Below the pieces are notes generated by a model. The model ran no database searches and had not been told where the DNA came from. It saw nothing but the letters and a program-made list of their open reading frames with translations. This document shows positions 47,023 to 58,970 of a stretch of DNA of 64,000 bases, piece after piece. The stretch's first letter is position 1. Each line of letters starts with the position of its first letter. Source of the DNA: Biscogniauxia marginata (Eukaryota > Ascomycota > Sordariomycetes > Xylariales > Xylariaceae); contig MU404056.1 of the NCBI GenBank assembly GCA_022695795.1, positions 986,695-1,050,694 on the forward strand. The letters are read 5' to 3'. The position numbers were made by a program, and so were the translations under genes.

Positions 47023-48844
47023 GACCGGGCGATAGTTCCGGATGCTCAAGCCAACCCTCGTGGGAACTGTAGAAAAAATCTCGTTAAAGGAAAATTATTA
47101 CTGTGGTGCCACTCAGCCTGTGTATCCCTTCGACGAGGACCTTCCGACCTCTTTGCCGGACGAGGTGTATCGGGAACAACGAATCTGAGGTGAAACTACG
47201 AGGGTTACTGAAAAGAGGGGGGCGGCGGCTATATAATATAACTAGGCTCAGCCGGTGAGTGACCCGGTAAGAAGGGAAGGGATATACAATCACGTATGGT
47301 CAAGCGCCTGAAATAATGGGACTAATGCAAACTATACTTTGAGCAACAGCTTAGACGCGATAGGAGAGGTGGGAGAAGGGACTATGTGAGAGCAGGACAA
47401 GTCCGGCGGATGGAGGTACAGTAATCACAGAAACTAGAACATGGTCGTAACATGGGCCACGCCACTCGATGGGATAGCAACGGCTCAGACATGAGTGGGC
47501 TATTCCTTGGTTGGCTATACAAAGGTGACGGGGGCTCGGGAAGGGAGGGAATTTGCAGGCGCAAGCGCCGACATATCCCTGATGGATGCGGGATCCTGGT
47601 CGGATACAGCCAATCATCAGCATTGCGAAGTCGGCTAATGGCTTTCACCGCGTGTGCGGCCGACGAGTGGGCCCCTTGTACGGCGTCTATTCTCTCAACT
47701 AGACGATTAGCAACCCACGAGATCGGCTCCGCACTTGCGAGGCTATACATCATGTTTCATACTGCCGTCTAGTCGACGCCGTGGTAATAGCGGTGACGAT
47801 ATTGAGTATCGCGGAATTACCAGGAAACGAGAATCTATCTTGCATACTGAAAAGAGCAGGTGATTCATTCGGAGCCGCGTTCTGAACGTTAGGTTCAATC
47901 CCTCTTCCCACAAGCAAGGGTCGCCGCCACGTTCTCCGAAATCCGCTTACAAACTGCATATGCCATTTACTATGAGCCACCAGCCTGGGCTGCAGGAGAA
48001 ACAAAAATTTTGTGGTGTCTGTTTTTAGGAGCAGAATGTCAATTCCGTCTTACCACCTGAGACCAGAGGCCTCATTTGCAACCACACGACTATCATGGCT
48101 TGATCTGACTCGAAATTTCGTCAGACTGCAACAGTAATGTCTTGCCGCTTTCTTCGCCCCTGAATAGTTTCGCCTTTTGGCGGCTGGTTCGGCGTCCCAA
48201 GATCAGACTGATACGTCGTACCAAATACAAGTGAACCCATTTCCATAATTAGATCAGTACTTGTTGGTTTATATATAGGGCGCCGCAGTACTGGTATGAG
48301 ACAGAAAACAATTTCATCCCTAGTATTCAGCATTCCAAAGTTTTATTGAAAATTCAGAGGAGTGGAAGATGACTGGAACACGTCAAACAAAGATAATGGG
48401 TGATAGGTAGATAATTTTGGCGGTGTAAAGGGGGATCCCGTTGCCCTTAGTGGCTCAAATGCGAGCTTATAATTACTACCTCCAAAAATAAACGGCATAG
48501 TGTGTAGACAGTGTCTATACAGTCTACCTTCTAGTACAGTTTGAAAAGGTACGTACCTCAGCGTATTCTTGGCTTTTCCGAAATCCGTTCGCTTCTTCAA
48601 GTTCAACACCTGCATCTAGACACACACACACACGCATATACAGGTTCTAATATTGCCCAGACAATGGTTATGAAATACGTCTTCCCTTAGGATTTTTAGG
48701 AGTCTGATATTAAGATTGCCGAGTCAGACTCTTATTTTACCTGGGGTTGAAACCTTTTTCTTACTACGGATTACCACCCTGGACAACGACTGCGGCCGAT
48801 CCTTCAGTTAATAATCATGGAACGAGATGCGGACGACAACGCTG
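47023..48844. other. Divergent intergenic region, no gene seen
   Basis: Holds the leader and promoter of the disordered-protein gene (left) and of the DNA polymerase gene (right). A CA dinucleotide tract is near 48618-48634. Open frames around 47350-48615 carry no motifs. Confidence 0.55.
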
Positions 48845-48879
48845 ATGTCCGTCAAGCCGAGGGCCGGCAAGCCCCCTAA
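48817..48879 (+). promoter_or_regulatory. Overlapping upstream ORF (20 codons plus stop) of the polymerase gene
   Basis: An ATG at 48817 opens another frame that runs past the polymerase ATG (48845) to TAA at 48877-48879. If present in the mRNA it would restrain polymerase translation. It is visible in sequence; the role is inferred. Confidence 0.4.
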
Positions 48880-51037
48880 GAGGAACGATGACCGTGTCAT
48901 TTTGCACTTTGTATGTGAGAAATCGTGACTATCTGGCATAGTTATCGTCGTGTCATTTTGGGAAGTTCTCCCATAACATACGGCGTGGAAACATATATGC
49001 CTATCTACCTATACTCCGACATTAGCCCTTACCTAGCTGTTCAGATGTTTTATATCTATGATTATACTCCCCATATCTACTTACCCACCCACCCACTATA
49101 CACTATAGTAGAGACCCGATGACATTGACTGATATATCACACAGGACTATGACTGTTTCTACGCCAGCGTCTTCGAGAACGAGAACCCCGCGCTCAAGTC
49201 GCTGCCGTTGGGCGTTAAGCAGAAGAGCATCCTAGCGACATGTAACTATGTAGCGCGGGCGCGGGGCGTCCGGAAGCTTATGCTCATATCGGAGGCGCAG
49301 AAGGTGTGCCCAGAACTGGTCATCCTCAATGGCGAGGACCTGACACGCTTCCGTGACACCTCCAAGCGGCTGTGCACCGTACTTCGTGCACACTCGTGGA
49401 ACAATCGCGTCGAGCGTCTCGGGCTCGATGAAGTCTTCCTTGATGTCACCGATGTCGTCGCGTACAATGCCGAGATGCTCAACGTGCACGCGCTGCGGGA
49501 CTCGTTTTTTCACCTTGACCGGCGTGACCCGGAAAAGGGGTTCGCGTTCGACGGGACACGGTTCTTCGGGTGCGTATACCCGTCGTCCGTCGACCCTATG
49601 GCGGCAGAGGACGCTGATACTGCTGTGATGCTTTTGGATAAACCTCTCTGTATGCGCTTGATGTTAGCGTCGCACCTCGCGGGCTACCTACGCCATAAGC
49701 TAGAGGAGGACTTCGGATACACGTCCAGCGGCGGTATCTCGACGAACAAAGTCCTCACTAAGCTCGCCGGCAGCGTGAACAAGCCCAAGAATCAGACCAC
49801 GCTCCTTAGTCTTCAGGATGACTACGTCCAGGACTTCATGGACGCACACCAGATTCGGAAGATACCTGGTATAGGCTCGCGTATCGCACAGTTAATTCAG
49901 GACCACGTCCTCTCAACTACCAGCAGTAGCATGACAACACCGCATCAAGAGCAGCAGAACGACCTCGCAGAAACAGGCACCGAAAAGGCCGTGACTGTAA
50001 AACAAGTCCGCCAGCACACAGACATGTCCCCTGAGCTCCTCGAGCGGATTCTCGACCGTCCAGGCTCCGAGCGCGGCGCCGGCGAGAAGATCTGGAACCT
50101 CCTACACGGAGTCGACCACACCGAGGTGAAGGAGGCGACGAACGTTCCGACTCAGATCAGCATCGAGGACACGTACATGTCGAAACCGCTGAACACCATG
50201 GCCGAGATCACGGGCGAGCTTCACGCCCTGTCCGTCTCGCTGGTGCGCCGCATGCGCGTGGATCTCACGGATACGGACCCGTACGCCACAGAGTCTAGCA
50301 CCACTGACACAAGCACGTCAAAGCGCCGCTGGCTCGCGTACCCCAAGACTCTCCGGTTATCCACGCGCACGCGACCCAAACCTGGCTCCAATAATAGTAG
50401 CAGCAGCAGCAATGACTACCACTCCTCCTTCAGCCGCAGCTCCCGCAGCGCGCCGCTCCCTCGTTTCGTACTGAACCTGTCTTCCGACTCTACCGCTGCC
50501 GACGTAGACGTGGACGGCATAGCCTCGCGTCTGGTCTCGGAGTCGCTGCTCCCGCTGTTCCGCCGACTGCACCCAGAGAGGCAGCAACAGGGTCTGAACC
50601 TCGCGCTGATAAACATCTGCGTCACGAACATGGTGATGGTGGCCGGGGAGGAGAACACGGGCGCGAGCGCCGGAGGAAGGGATATCGGACGCATGTTCCG
50701 CACGCAGGAGGACAAGCTTCGCGAGTGGACCGTCTACGTCACCCCCTCGCCCTCCGTGCCCGTAGCCGCTAGCAGTGGTGCTGCTGCTAAAGCTAGTGGC
50801 GGCAGTGGCGAGGATGGCGTAGGCCAGCAAAGTCTATTGCAGCCCGAAGGCGGAATGGGAGATGTAAATAGTGGAATAGCGACTCCAGAGCCGGCAACGG
50901 TTTTACTAGACAACGACGCAGACGCTTGGGATGACGACGAGGGGGAGGGGGACTCCCTCCGGTGTCCTCTATGCGGCCACGCGATCCCCTATTTCGCCGC
51001 GTCGGCGCACGAGAGGTTCCACGCCATGGAGGACTGA
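48845..51037 (+). CDS. Y-family translesion DNA polymerase, iota type, 652 aa
   Basis: A low-fidelity polymerase that copies past damaged bases. Exons 48845-48910 and 49145-51037. The 234-nt intron (GTATGT...CACAG) is phase 0 and restores HFDYDCFYASVFE. Catalytic residues are Asp23 (first metal site), and Asp117 and Glu118 in LGLDEVFLD. The little-finger region and the helix-hairpin-helix motif IRKIPGIGSRI come later. A Ser/Gly-rich linker and a low-complexity acidic stretch precede a C-terminal zinc finger with the CPLCGHAIPYF motif (Cys629, Cys632, His644, His648), probably a ubiquitin-binding UBZ for recruitment to modified PCNA. The family match (iota rather than eta or kappa) rests on the LATCNYVARARGV motif. 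The protein is complete, and its coding sequence is GC-rich. Confidence 0.9.
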
Positions 51038-51940
51038 TTCGATAGAGACCAGCTCACAGAACGTCCCCATGGCCTTTTCCCAATGGTTTCTATTTATCAC
51101 CAGCTAGACTCTTAAGTCAATCCTATTTAGATAACCTTCCATCCAATCTGTGACATACCACACGCAGATCAATCTACTCAATCTACGAACAACACACATC
51201 GTGGAACTCGATAGGGGCCCGCCCCCTCTTTCGCGCTATTGATAAGTAAATATAGTAATTAAGTAGTTGGTTATGTGGACGGAACCATCGTGTTATACGA
51301 GCGAATCGTGTAAGTATTATACCTGCACAGCCCGCAAAACAACGTAAAAGTGTGAAGATGATTTAGGTATTTAAAATGTTTTATAAATAAATAAAGTATC
51401 ACTTCTTTTCTTCTTCTTCACTCTGCCTGTCTGTCTCTCTTTTTTTGCGTTTCGATCAGGAAACACATTCATTCATCCATCCCATCCATTCATCCCAACC
51501 CCAACCCCCCTCCCCCTTTTTATCGTGCAATCATATCTTTTCCATTATATAAAATAAATAAATGTAAAAATCATTTCAAAAAATCATGGTTGAGGGTAGT
51601 TTGTAAACAGACAACAACATCAGGGGAAAAAAAAACCCCCCACCCTTGCCCGAGGTATCGCTTCAAATCAAAAATCAAATGCGCCTTTGATCTTTCGACA
51701 AGACCGGGGAGGATAAAAATGGACAAAACACCGCCCATCCGCAGCCATCCTTCTCCTATAATTTTTTATTTTCTCTCTCTGTCTCTTCCAAGTTCACTGA
51801 TGCCCGGCCAACCCTTAGTCCTGGTAACTCCGGCCAAATCACAAATGGCCCAGTGGGTGGCGCCGTGACTCGGTATTTTCCCGTTTCATCGTTTCGTACA
51901 TAAGATATAACAAAGACATGTTGCCTGCCTACTCGCTAGG
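51038..51940. other. Convergent intergenic region
   Basis: 3' flank between two convergent genes, with pyrimidine-rich and A-rich runs (51420-51560, 51610-51640). No gene is seen. Confidence 0.6.
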
Positions 51941-53429
51941 TCACCGTCCACGACTGACTTCTTCGTTGCCTTTGAGTAGAGTTTCCAACCACTCCCCTGC
52001 TATTACCAGCATAGTACTTTTGCTGTAACCCCCGCCTTTGAGGTTTGGGACGACCTCGCCTAGACCCTCGAAGCCCTCCTTGATAGCTCCTCGTCTTTTC
52101 TGTTCACTCTTGATGTGGTTCTCTCTTTTCTGAGCGTCAGTCAGATTTTCTCGTGACGTTTTAGAGCCCCCATTTGGACCGGACTTCCTTCGTTTCCCGG
52201 GGGTTTCTTGAGCAGAAGAAGACGCCTCAGAAGCTCCATTCAGGTCTGCTTTCGACTTGCGCTTCCTAGCTGCACCCTTTGGCGGTATTGTTGACAAATC
52301 ATCACCGCCGTCTTGAGCTTCCTCTTTTGCCTTGCTCTTGCGGCGTTTCCGAGGTGGTGGCTTGAGATCGACCTCCTCCTTCACATGGCCATTCACTTTA
52401 CTATCTCGCCGGAAGTTCAAGTCCTCCTCGTGACCCGGGGGACTCGGAGCTCGAGTAGTAGCAGCACTTCTATTTATTCCGAGGGCTTTCATTGCGCTCA
52501 TACGTTTCCGCACAAGATTCTCGGTGGATTCGTGCTCAGGTGGGACAAACCCACGAGCTCTTGTAAATGTCGAATCGGATCCCCACTGCAAGTCTAGTGT
52601 CTCGATTTGCCGTTGGCTACGCAACCCCTGAGCCCCAAATACCATGTCAGTGAACAGATGATCAGGCTCATTCGTATGAACCAGTCGCATGTGATCATTT
52701 CGTTCTGGGTTAATATGGGTTTGATGCATGGGTCTCGTGTGATCTATAGGAGCGCTAATGCTCTGGGGTGTAAGAATGGGCCCGTGACATATATTATTGG
52801 CACGAGATGGGTGCCCATTCTGTAGCGTGGTCAAGACTGCAGCAATGTCGGCATGAGCAGCATTATCAATTGCTATGTTCGGACCCGGATGATGCTGTTG
52901 GTGCTGGTGCTGGTGCAGATGCGAATGCTGGTGTTGGTGTTGATGATGTTGTTGCGGTTGTTGTAAGTGTTGTAATGTCTGTTGGGGCAACGGAGGTATC
53001 ATCATTTGCCCAAAGTTGAACATGTTATGGACAGTGGCAGACGGCATTCCGTTTATCGAGGTGGCGGCGTTCTGCGGAGGTTGTTGTCCAAAGGACGTGG
53101 TGTGCCCTAGAAAGGAGGGCGGAAGCTGACTTATCCACTGCTCGCTGAAGTTGAGTCCTTCGCCATACGAAAGGGGGTATTGGTTCGACGTCATATCTTC
53201 GAAGAAGGAGTTCAACAGTCTCGAGTCGTCGTTGGTCAGCAGAGGGTCTCCGGGAGGTGGTGTCGGAGCCCTAAGAAATAGGAAGTCTTGATCGGGAAAG
53301 GTGTCTGAAGATGTCAGCGCGACGGTCTAGAGCAAGGGGCAATTCTATACACATACAGCCAAAAGGCGCGTTGCCATTAGGCGGCTGCGACGAACCCATT
53401 CTGGGACGCTTTCCGCACGCGGCGCTCAT
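51941..53429 (-). CDS. bHLH transcription factor (INO4-like type), 478 aa
   Basis: Exons 53429-53357 and 53304-51941. The 52-nt intron (GTATGT...CTTCAG) is phase 1 and joins GNAPFG to YTFPDQDFLF. A DNA-binding basic-helix-loop-helix lies at the extreme C-terminus (about 410-470): basic region ENHIKSEQKRRGAIKEG with the Glu expected for E-box contact, helix 1 FEGLGEVVP, loop, helix 2 STMLVIAGEWLETLL. The rest is disordered: a His/Gln-rich tract at about 120-145, then KRRKSK-type nuclear localisation signals. The start at 53429 was chosen as the first ATG consistent with the intron; a longer open frame lies upstream. INO4-type factors regulate phospholipid genes in yeast, but the role here is not established. 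Domain confidence is high and subfamily moderate. Confidence 0.85.
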
Positions 53430-55952
53430 GGGTGCTTCTGTGCTCGGGGGTGCGCGCGAAAGGAGAAAAGGGTAGGTAGAGCAAGCTCGACGTCGGTGTG
53501 CGGTAAGCACAGGACAGGACAGGACTCGACTCTATTATCCCAGAGGCTCAGATAAAAATAAGGATAAAAAGTAAAAGGCGGGGGATCCACGATGGCACCA
53601 GGACGAGTGCGGTCGAGTGTGGGCGAGAGGGTGAGTACTATATAGACTTTGAATTGCGATCAAGGAGGATATGAAGCTATATCCTTCACGAGAATGACAT
53701 GTGCGTGGAGGGCTCGGGGGGGTAGCCTATGGTCGTAGTCGCTACGACGGTGTGGCTCGAAGTCGTGGTGAGGCTGGTGAATGGAATAAGTCGGGTCACT
53801 CGTCGAAGCAGGCGGTTGTGGGGAAGACGTCCGAATGGTTGGGCGAGAGCATTATAGCAGCCCTTGGGAAACCGGCCCCAGGACGATCATCGGCAGGTTA
53901 GTGTCCGTGGTATAGAGGTACAGACGAGAAGACCGGCCGGTAGTCGAAGGGAGGGGAGCATGCGAATGTGGTGTACGGTACATGCGAAGGCGAAGCAGGG
54001 TCACCGTGCCACGAAAGCGGCCGTCTGGCGTTTGGTGCGGTCGGGTATGCGTGGAGAGTAGACAGCAGGTAGGAATAGTGTCAACCCGAGATGGTAGGTT
54101 AAATGCTGCTTGGTGAGGAGGCGGGTAGCACTGAGGTAGACAATACCCAAGAGATAATTGGGTAATAGAAATGACGAGCAGAGAGAGAAGCTTCGGCGTC
54201 GAAGGCCGTTTGCTGGACTTGGAGAAAACCGAGCCAGGGTCGCCTACAGCTCAGCAAGCCACACGTCCTGCTTAATAAGTGCATATGTGCAACTGTGAAA
54301 TACCCGATCCTAGCTACTGTAAGTTCGTACGTACATGTACCTAGAGCCTGTAAGAGAGATGAGGGGCAGAAGACCCAGGGTATGTAGGTAGGTACCTAAT
54401 ATGTTACCTCTTTAAGGGACTACATGCAGTTAAACGGATATTCTGTCTTATCAAGTACATATGTAGGCACATACATAGACAGGGGACCCTCAACTGCTCC
54501 TCCGTCTTACATACAATTAGTAGTGAACCGACTACCTAATCAACATGCATGTCCCAAGCAAATACATCTCATTGGGGTGCAGGGGGCTAAAGTATTAATT
54601 GGACCGGCCGGATGAATGCATGAATCACTACGCAAGCCTCTCAATCTCACCCTCGAACAATTTTACAAGTCATGCTCAACGTGCGAATTAAGTCTAGGTA
54701 GTAATGAAGGTACTTATTACCCCGTTAGTTGCAACAACGGCCGAAAAGCTTCAATCTCCTGCCGTACCTTAGGCTAGTTCGATAGCAGCAAATCTCTCCG
54801 AGGCACGATCACATGTCAAATTTCCATCCTTCAACACACCACGCACGCGCGCATACACACTCCAACCATATTTTCTTTATTATCTTTCTCCCCCTTTCGA
54901 TACCGTAGTATTCTACCTAGTGAACAGTCGTCTGAGCAACGGGAAAGGAAAGACTTGACTAAAGACAATCTTCGGCTTAGATCGAGTCAGTCGAGTTGAA
55001 TGATCTAAATAGGTAGTGTCGGTCATATAATAACTGACAACCTTAGCTTCGTGTCTTTCCCCCAGAGCCAACTGCATGATAGCGTCCCCGCCACTTGCGA
55101 ACCGGGGGTTGGCCATCTAAGCTACATCCGCATCCAATCTCCTGTCGTGTTAGACTCTCGTCACACGGTGGCTTTGAGCCTCTTCCCAGCAAGAACAATA
55201 AATGTAATTATCGCGTTTGTTCGTTATGGAAGAATAGAAGAATGGAGGAACTTCAACCGAAATAAACTCGTCGATCTTCCCATGGATCCCCAGGGGTCTC
55301 GTCATGCCCGTTCGGCGATCGATCGACCCCCCGTCACACGCTAGGCGTGCTGATATTCCAAGGGTTGACAGCAAAGGGATGCAGAGTCCAGCACCTCCGT
55401 TTGATAATCTGCGGCCCACACGGCCTGCCAGCGCTTGCGAACTTCTCGAATAGTTAGGTACAAGGTAAGTAATCTTGGATACTTTCTCGTCCATCATCCA
55501 CATTTGTCTGGGCTAATTCTCGACATCCCAGCCCACCTTCTTGACCTGCATTGGTGCCCAGAATACTTTATCGTCAAAGTCATCGAGCTCCGTGAGAGAC
55601 GATCCTTGCTGTTTTCGGTTATTGCCTACCCGCACAAACTTCGCGCCAATCTATCTTCCTGCAAGCAAGTATTCAGAAACGCGTCTCTAGTTTATTTCCT
55701 GCAGAATCGAAGCGAAGCCGCACAATCGACGCTTGCCTAACGCCTCGATTCGATCAAATCACTATATTTGGGAACGATAAAGAGTGTCCTAGTAAAAGCT
55801 TCAATTGATGATTCTATTATACCTCTATATTATTTGGAAGACGAAGACATTCATCCAGTATCTAATCCTCACAAACGAGTCTTTGCCTTTCAAGCAGCCA
55901 TCGCGACAATCGCGTCTATTCATGACGCGGTGCTAACCTTGGCGTTGCACTG
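53430..55952. other. Long divergent intergenic region (2.5 kb), no gene seen
   Basis: Upstream of both the bHLH factor and the TMEM135-like gene. Long leaders and promoters are usual for fungal regulators. TAGGTACCTA occurs near 54389. Open frames at 54913-55116 and 55435-55740 have no motif or splice support. Confidence 0.5.
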
Positions 55953-57658
55953 ATGACATCGTCTCCGCTTACTCAGAGATCAAGGGGCCACCGAACGCTG
56001 GATGGAACTATTCCACCGATCCTAAGACCTCTGATTCGGGCCTATGTTCTAGGGTATGCCTCTGCGGTTGCACCCAGGCTGCTTACGCTGGTTCTTCAGT
56101 ATGTAACCAAGCGGAGGGGAAACAAGGGTCCAAAAAGCGTGACACAACCCCACGATTGCTTCGTCACATCCCTGCAACGTATACTCCGCGGGGGATTAGA
56201 ACCTCAGAGGTTCCCTACCTTTTGTGCAGCCCTCGTTGGTGGTACTACCTTACTGGAGGCAAGATTTTCATACTTTCAAGTCGCCTCCCGAAAGCGGCCT
56301 TCGTAACCAAACATGACAGACTAACTTGCCAGTAAAGGTGCTACTTGGTAGATGTTTAATGCGTCTTGAAGGTCAATGGACGGAAGTGGCCAGGAGAAGG
56401 TGAGCTGTCAACTCCTAGGCTACATGCATTGCATTCTATAAATCACTTCAAATGGCTACGAGGGGAGACTAGGCTAGGTTTCACCACAGCATCTAACTTG
56501 GGTGTAGGTTCACGAGATGGATTTCCTCCTTTATTGCGGCTTGGCTTAGTCTGCGACTGCTGCAGTCGAAGATGACCGACAGCTTCTCGGAGACGATCAC
56601 CGTCGGTGCAGACTCGCCACCAGGTGCACGACAGGAAACGGTCAGGTATGCAGGACGGACTCTAGACTTGACCTTGTTTGCTTCTACGAGAGCCCTTGAT
56701 GTCATAGTAGGTGAGCTATGGGCACGAAGGCGGCAGCGCAGGCTCGCTGCTGGCCGGTGGACTTGGGTATGTTCCACTACTACCAAATCCATACACTTCC
56801 AAAAACTGACCTCTCTAGATCGAATCCTTCATATCCGGGTCGACCGATTCGTCCATATTTGCCACATCTTGTGCGTTTGTTATGTGGGCGTGGTTTTATG
56901 CACCATCCGCGCTACCTCGTGCCTACACGAAATGGATAAGCTCGGCAGCTTCTGTAGATTCTCGTCTCATCGAAGCGTTACGTCGCTGTCGAAAAGGTGA
57001 GCTTCGCTATGGCGAGGAGACTGCCCAGGGTCACTTGCTGCAGTCTATGTGTTCCGATTACAAGTGGCCCCTTGACTGGGGAGACCCAGCCACTGCGATT
57101 CCATTCTCTTGCGAAATAGTGCATATGGGAACTGGCCCCTCTTGCGAATATCATGCCCTTTCTCGATTTTTCCGCTCGTTCAAATGGTCGGTGGCTACTT
57201 ACTTGCCGTTGAACATCCTTGCTCGCAAGAAGAATCTCAAAGGCCTCCGTACCGCGATCCTCTCTGCGGCGCGGTCGTCGTCGTTCTTGGCCGCATTCAT
57301 CGCCCTCTTCTACTATGGCGTATGCCTTGCGCGAACTAGGCTTGGCCCTCGCATCATTGGGAAAGATACCAAAGCAAGGCAGACAATCGACTCGGGTGTC
57401 TGCGTCGGAGTTGGCTGCTTCATGTGCGGATGGAGTATTCTACTCGAGAATCCCTCCCGCAGGAAGGACATGGCGCTTTTCGTGGCACCGAGGGCTATGG
57501 CTACACTCCTGCCTAGGAGGTACTCTCTCGACAAGCAATGGAGGGAGACCTTCGTGTTCGCCTTCAGCACCGCGGTCGTCTTCACATGCGTGCGTGAAAA
57601 CCGACAGCGGGTTCGAGGTGTGCTGGGTAATGTCTTGGGATCTGTCCTCAAGGCCTAG
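55953..57658 (+). CDS. TMEM135-like integral membrane protein, 482 aa
   Basis: Three exons: 55953-56302, 56508-56766 and 56819-57658. Intron 2 (GTATGT...CTCTCTAG, 52 nt) is phase 0 and gives GRWTWIESF, a clear family match. Intron 1 (205 nt) uses a weak GTAACC donor but fits phase 2 and gives KRPSFTRWISSFIAAW. Motifs include RPLIRAYVLGYASAVAPRLL near the start, GRTLDLTLF, WAWFYAP, and a long C-terminal region with several hydrophobic helices (FLAAFIALFYYGVC and others). The TMEM135 family acts on peroxisomes and mitochondria in animals; fungal members are less studied. The first exon boundary is the least certain part. Confidence 0.8.
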
Positions 57659-58970
57659 TCAGGCCGGCGACGGCTTCACGCATGGAGGCAGTCCAATGTT
57701 GGATCCATTTGTAATGTCTACTGCATATCTGGAACACAACAGTTTTGGATACTACTTAGAACTGTACGGGAGATCGCCGATAGCTGATGGCATGAAATAT
57801 CCTGAACATGATTGGCTATGGGATATGTAATAACAATCAAGCACCCTTTTTGATCTGCAGACAACGCGATCATGACTTTTGGGGTTTTTGTCCTACCTTA
57901 CCGACGTCAAAAGTGGGGGTCATGATATGACCTTTTGGCCCCCCTTTTCATTCTTAACCGGCGGGTTTCTGTCTCACCATCATTAATATAAGCATCCTCC
58001 CTCTCTCGGGAACCTGCTTCTGCTTCTGCTTCTGCCGCTGCCGCCGCCGCTGCTGCTGCAACATAACAAAAGATTCATCACATTCTCTTGCTCTGTCGCC
58101 TGCATCGGGTTCTAACAGAGGCATGAATAGGAGAAGGCAGGAGGGAAACATCGAGGGCTTGATTGGAAGTACTCCTGACCTACCTCATGTATATCTTTTG
58201 CTACTCCCTTGGCCGTGCATGAAGCTCCTCGCTCTTCCTAGACAAACACGGGGATTCGCAGAGGGGAACGCGCATAGAATTGCTCAATTGATCAATTGGC
58301 ATACATACCTGGCTTCATCAATAACTCATGACTCAACATTTACTCCCAATAACCTGGCCTAGAAAGGGGGAGAAATTCTGGGCTGCTGACAAGTTTATCG
58401 GCAAGCTGCGCTCTATCTATGTGCAAGAGCTTTTTCGGGCAGAAACAAAAAAGCTCAGATGTTCATCGGCAATGCGTACATTTTGAAGAGACCGGAATAT
58501 GCATAGAACCGCGCTTCCGAGTCAGGGCCAATGGGGAAAAAAGGAAAAAGAAAAAAAAAGGCACATCTCACCAGATACGGGAAACGAAACTTATCAGTTA
58601 CATAGGTAATGATCCGTTTGTCTGTAAAGCATCGCTACCAATCAACATACCCACCTAGCGTAACATTTCCTCCAACTCTACCTACATGGTACCTACACAC
58701 ATTTATTTTACCCCTTTCGGTTTCTCCCCCTTTTTCAAGCATAATCACTCCCTTTCCTAGAAGCAAGACAGCAAACAAGACAGCGCAGCGAGCATATGTA
58801 GCAGGGTGGTATCTATCCCCCATCTTTCTATGCAGTCTAAGATTTTCAAATGCAATCTTCCCGTGTTTTCCTAATTTCCTATACCAATAGAGAGCAGATT
58901 GAACAATAATCATGTTTAAGGGGTGGGGGTGGCGTGGGGTAGGGAAGGAAAGGCAGGCAGGCGACTCTTC
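57659..58970. other. Convergent intergenic region, no gene seen
   Basis: 3' flank between two convergent genes. A trinucleotide CTT/CTG/CCG run lies at about 58016-58061, an A-rich run at 58545-58560, and GGTACCTA at about 58688. No supported exon. Confidence 0.6.
58016..58061. repeat. Trinucleotide microsatellite (CTT/CTG/CCG-type)
   Basis: A pure trinucleotide run of CTT, CTG, CCG and GCTG units lying in noncoding sequence downstream of the TMEM135-like gene. No function is visible. Confidence 0.8.

Noticed and set aside
55435..55740. 101-codon plus-strand frame upstream of the TMEM135-like gene
   Set aside because: Could be a leader exon, but phase and splice sites do not connect it to the gene, and no family match is visible.
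56266..56507. GC donor (GAG|GCAAGA) as the first intron of the TMEM135-like gene
   Set aside because: It would leave phase 0, while the next exon needs phase 2. The GTAACC donor at 56303 fits the phase.
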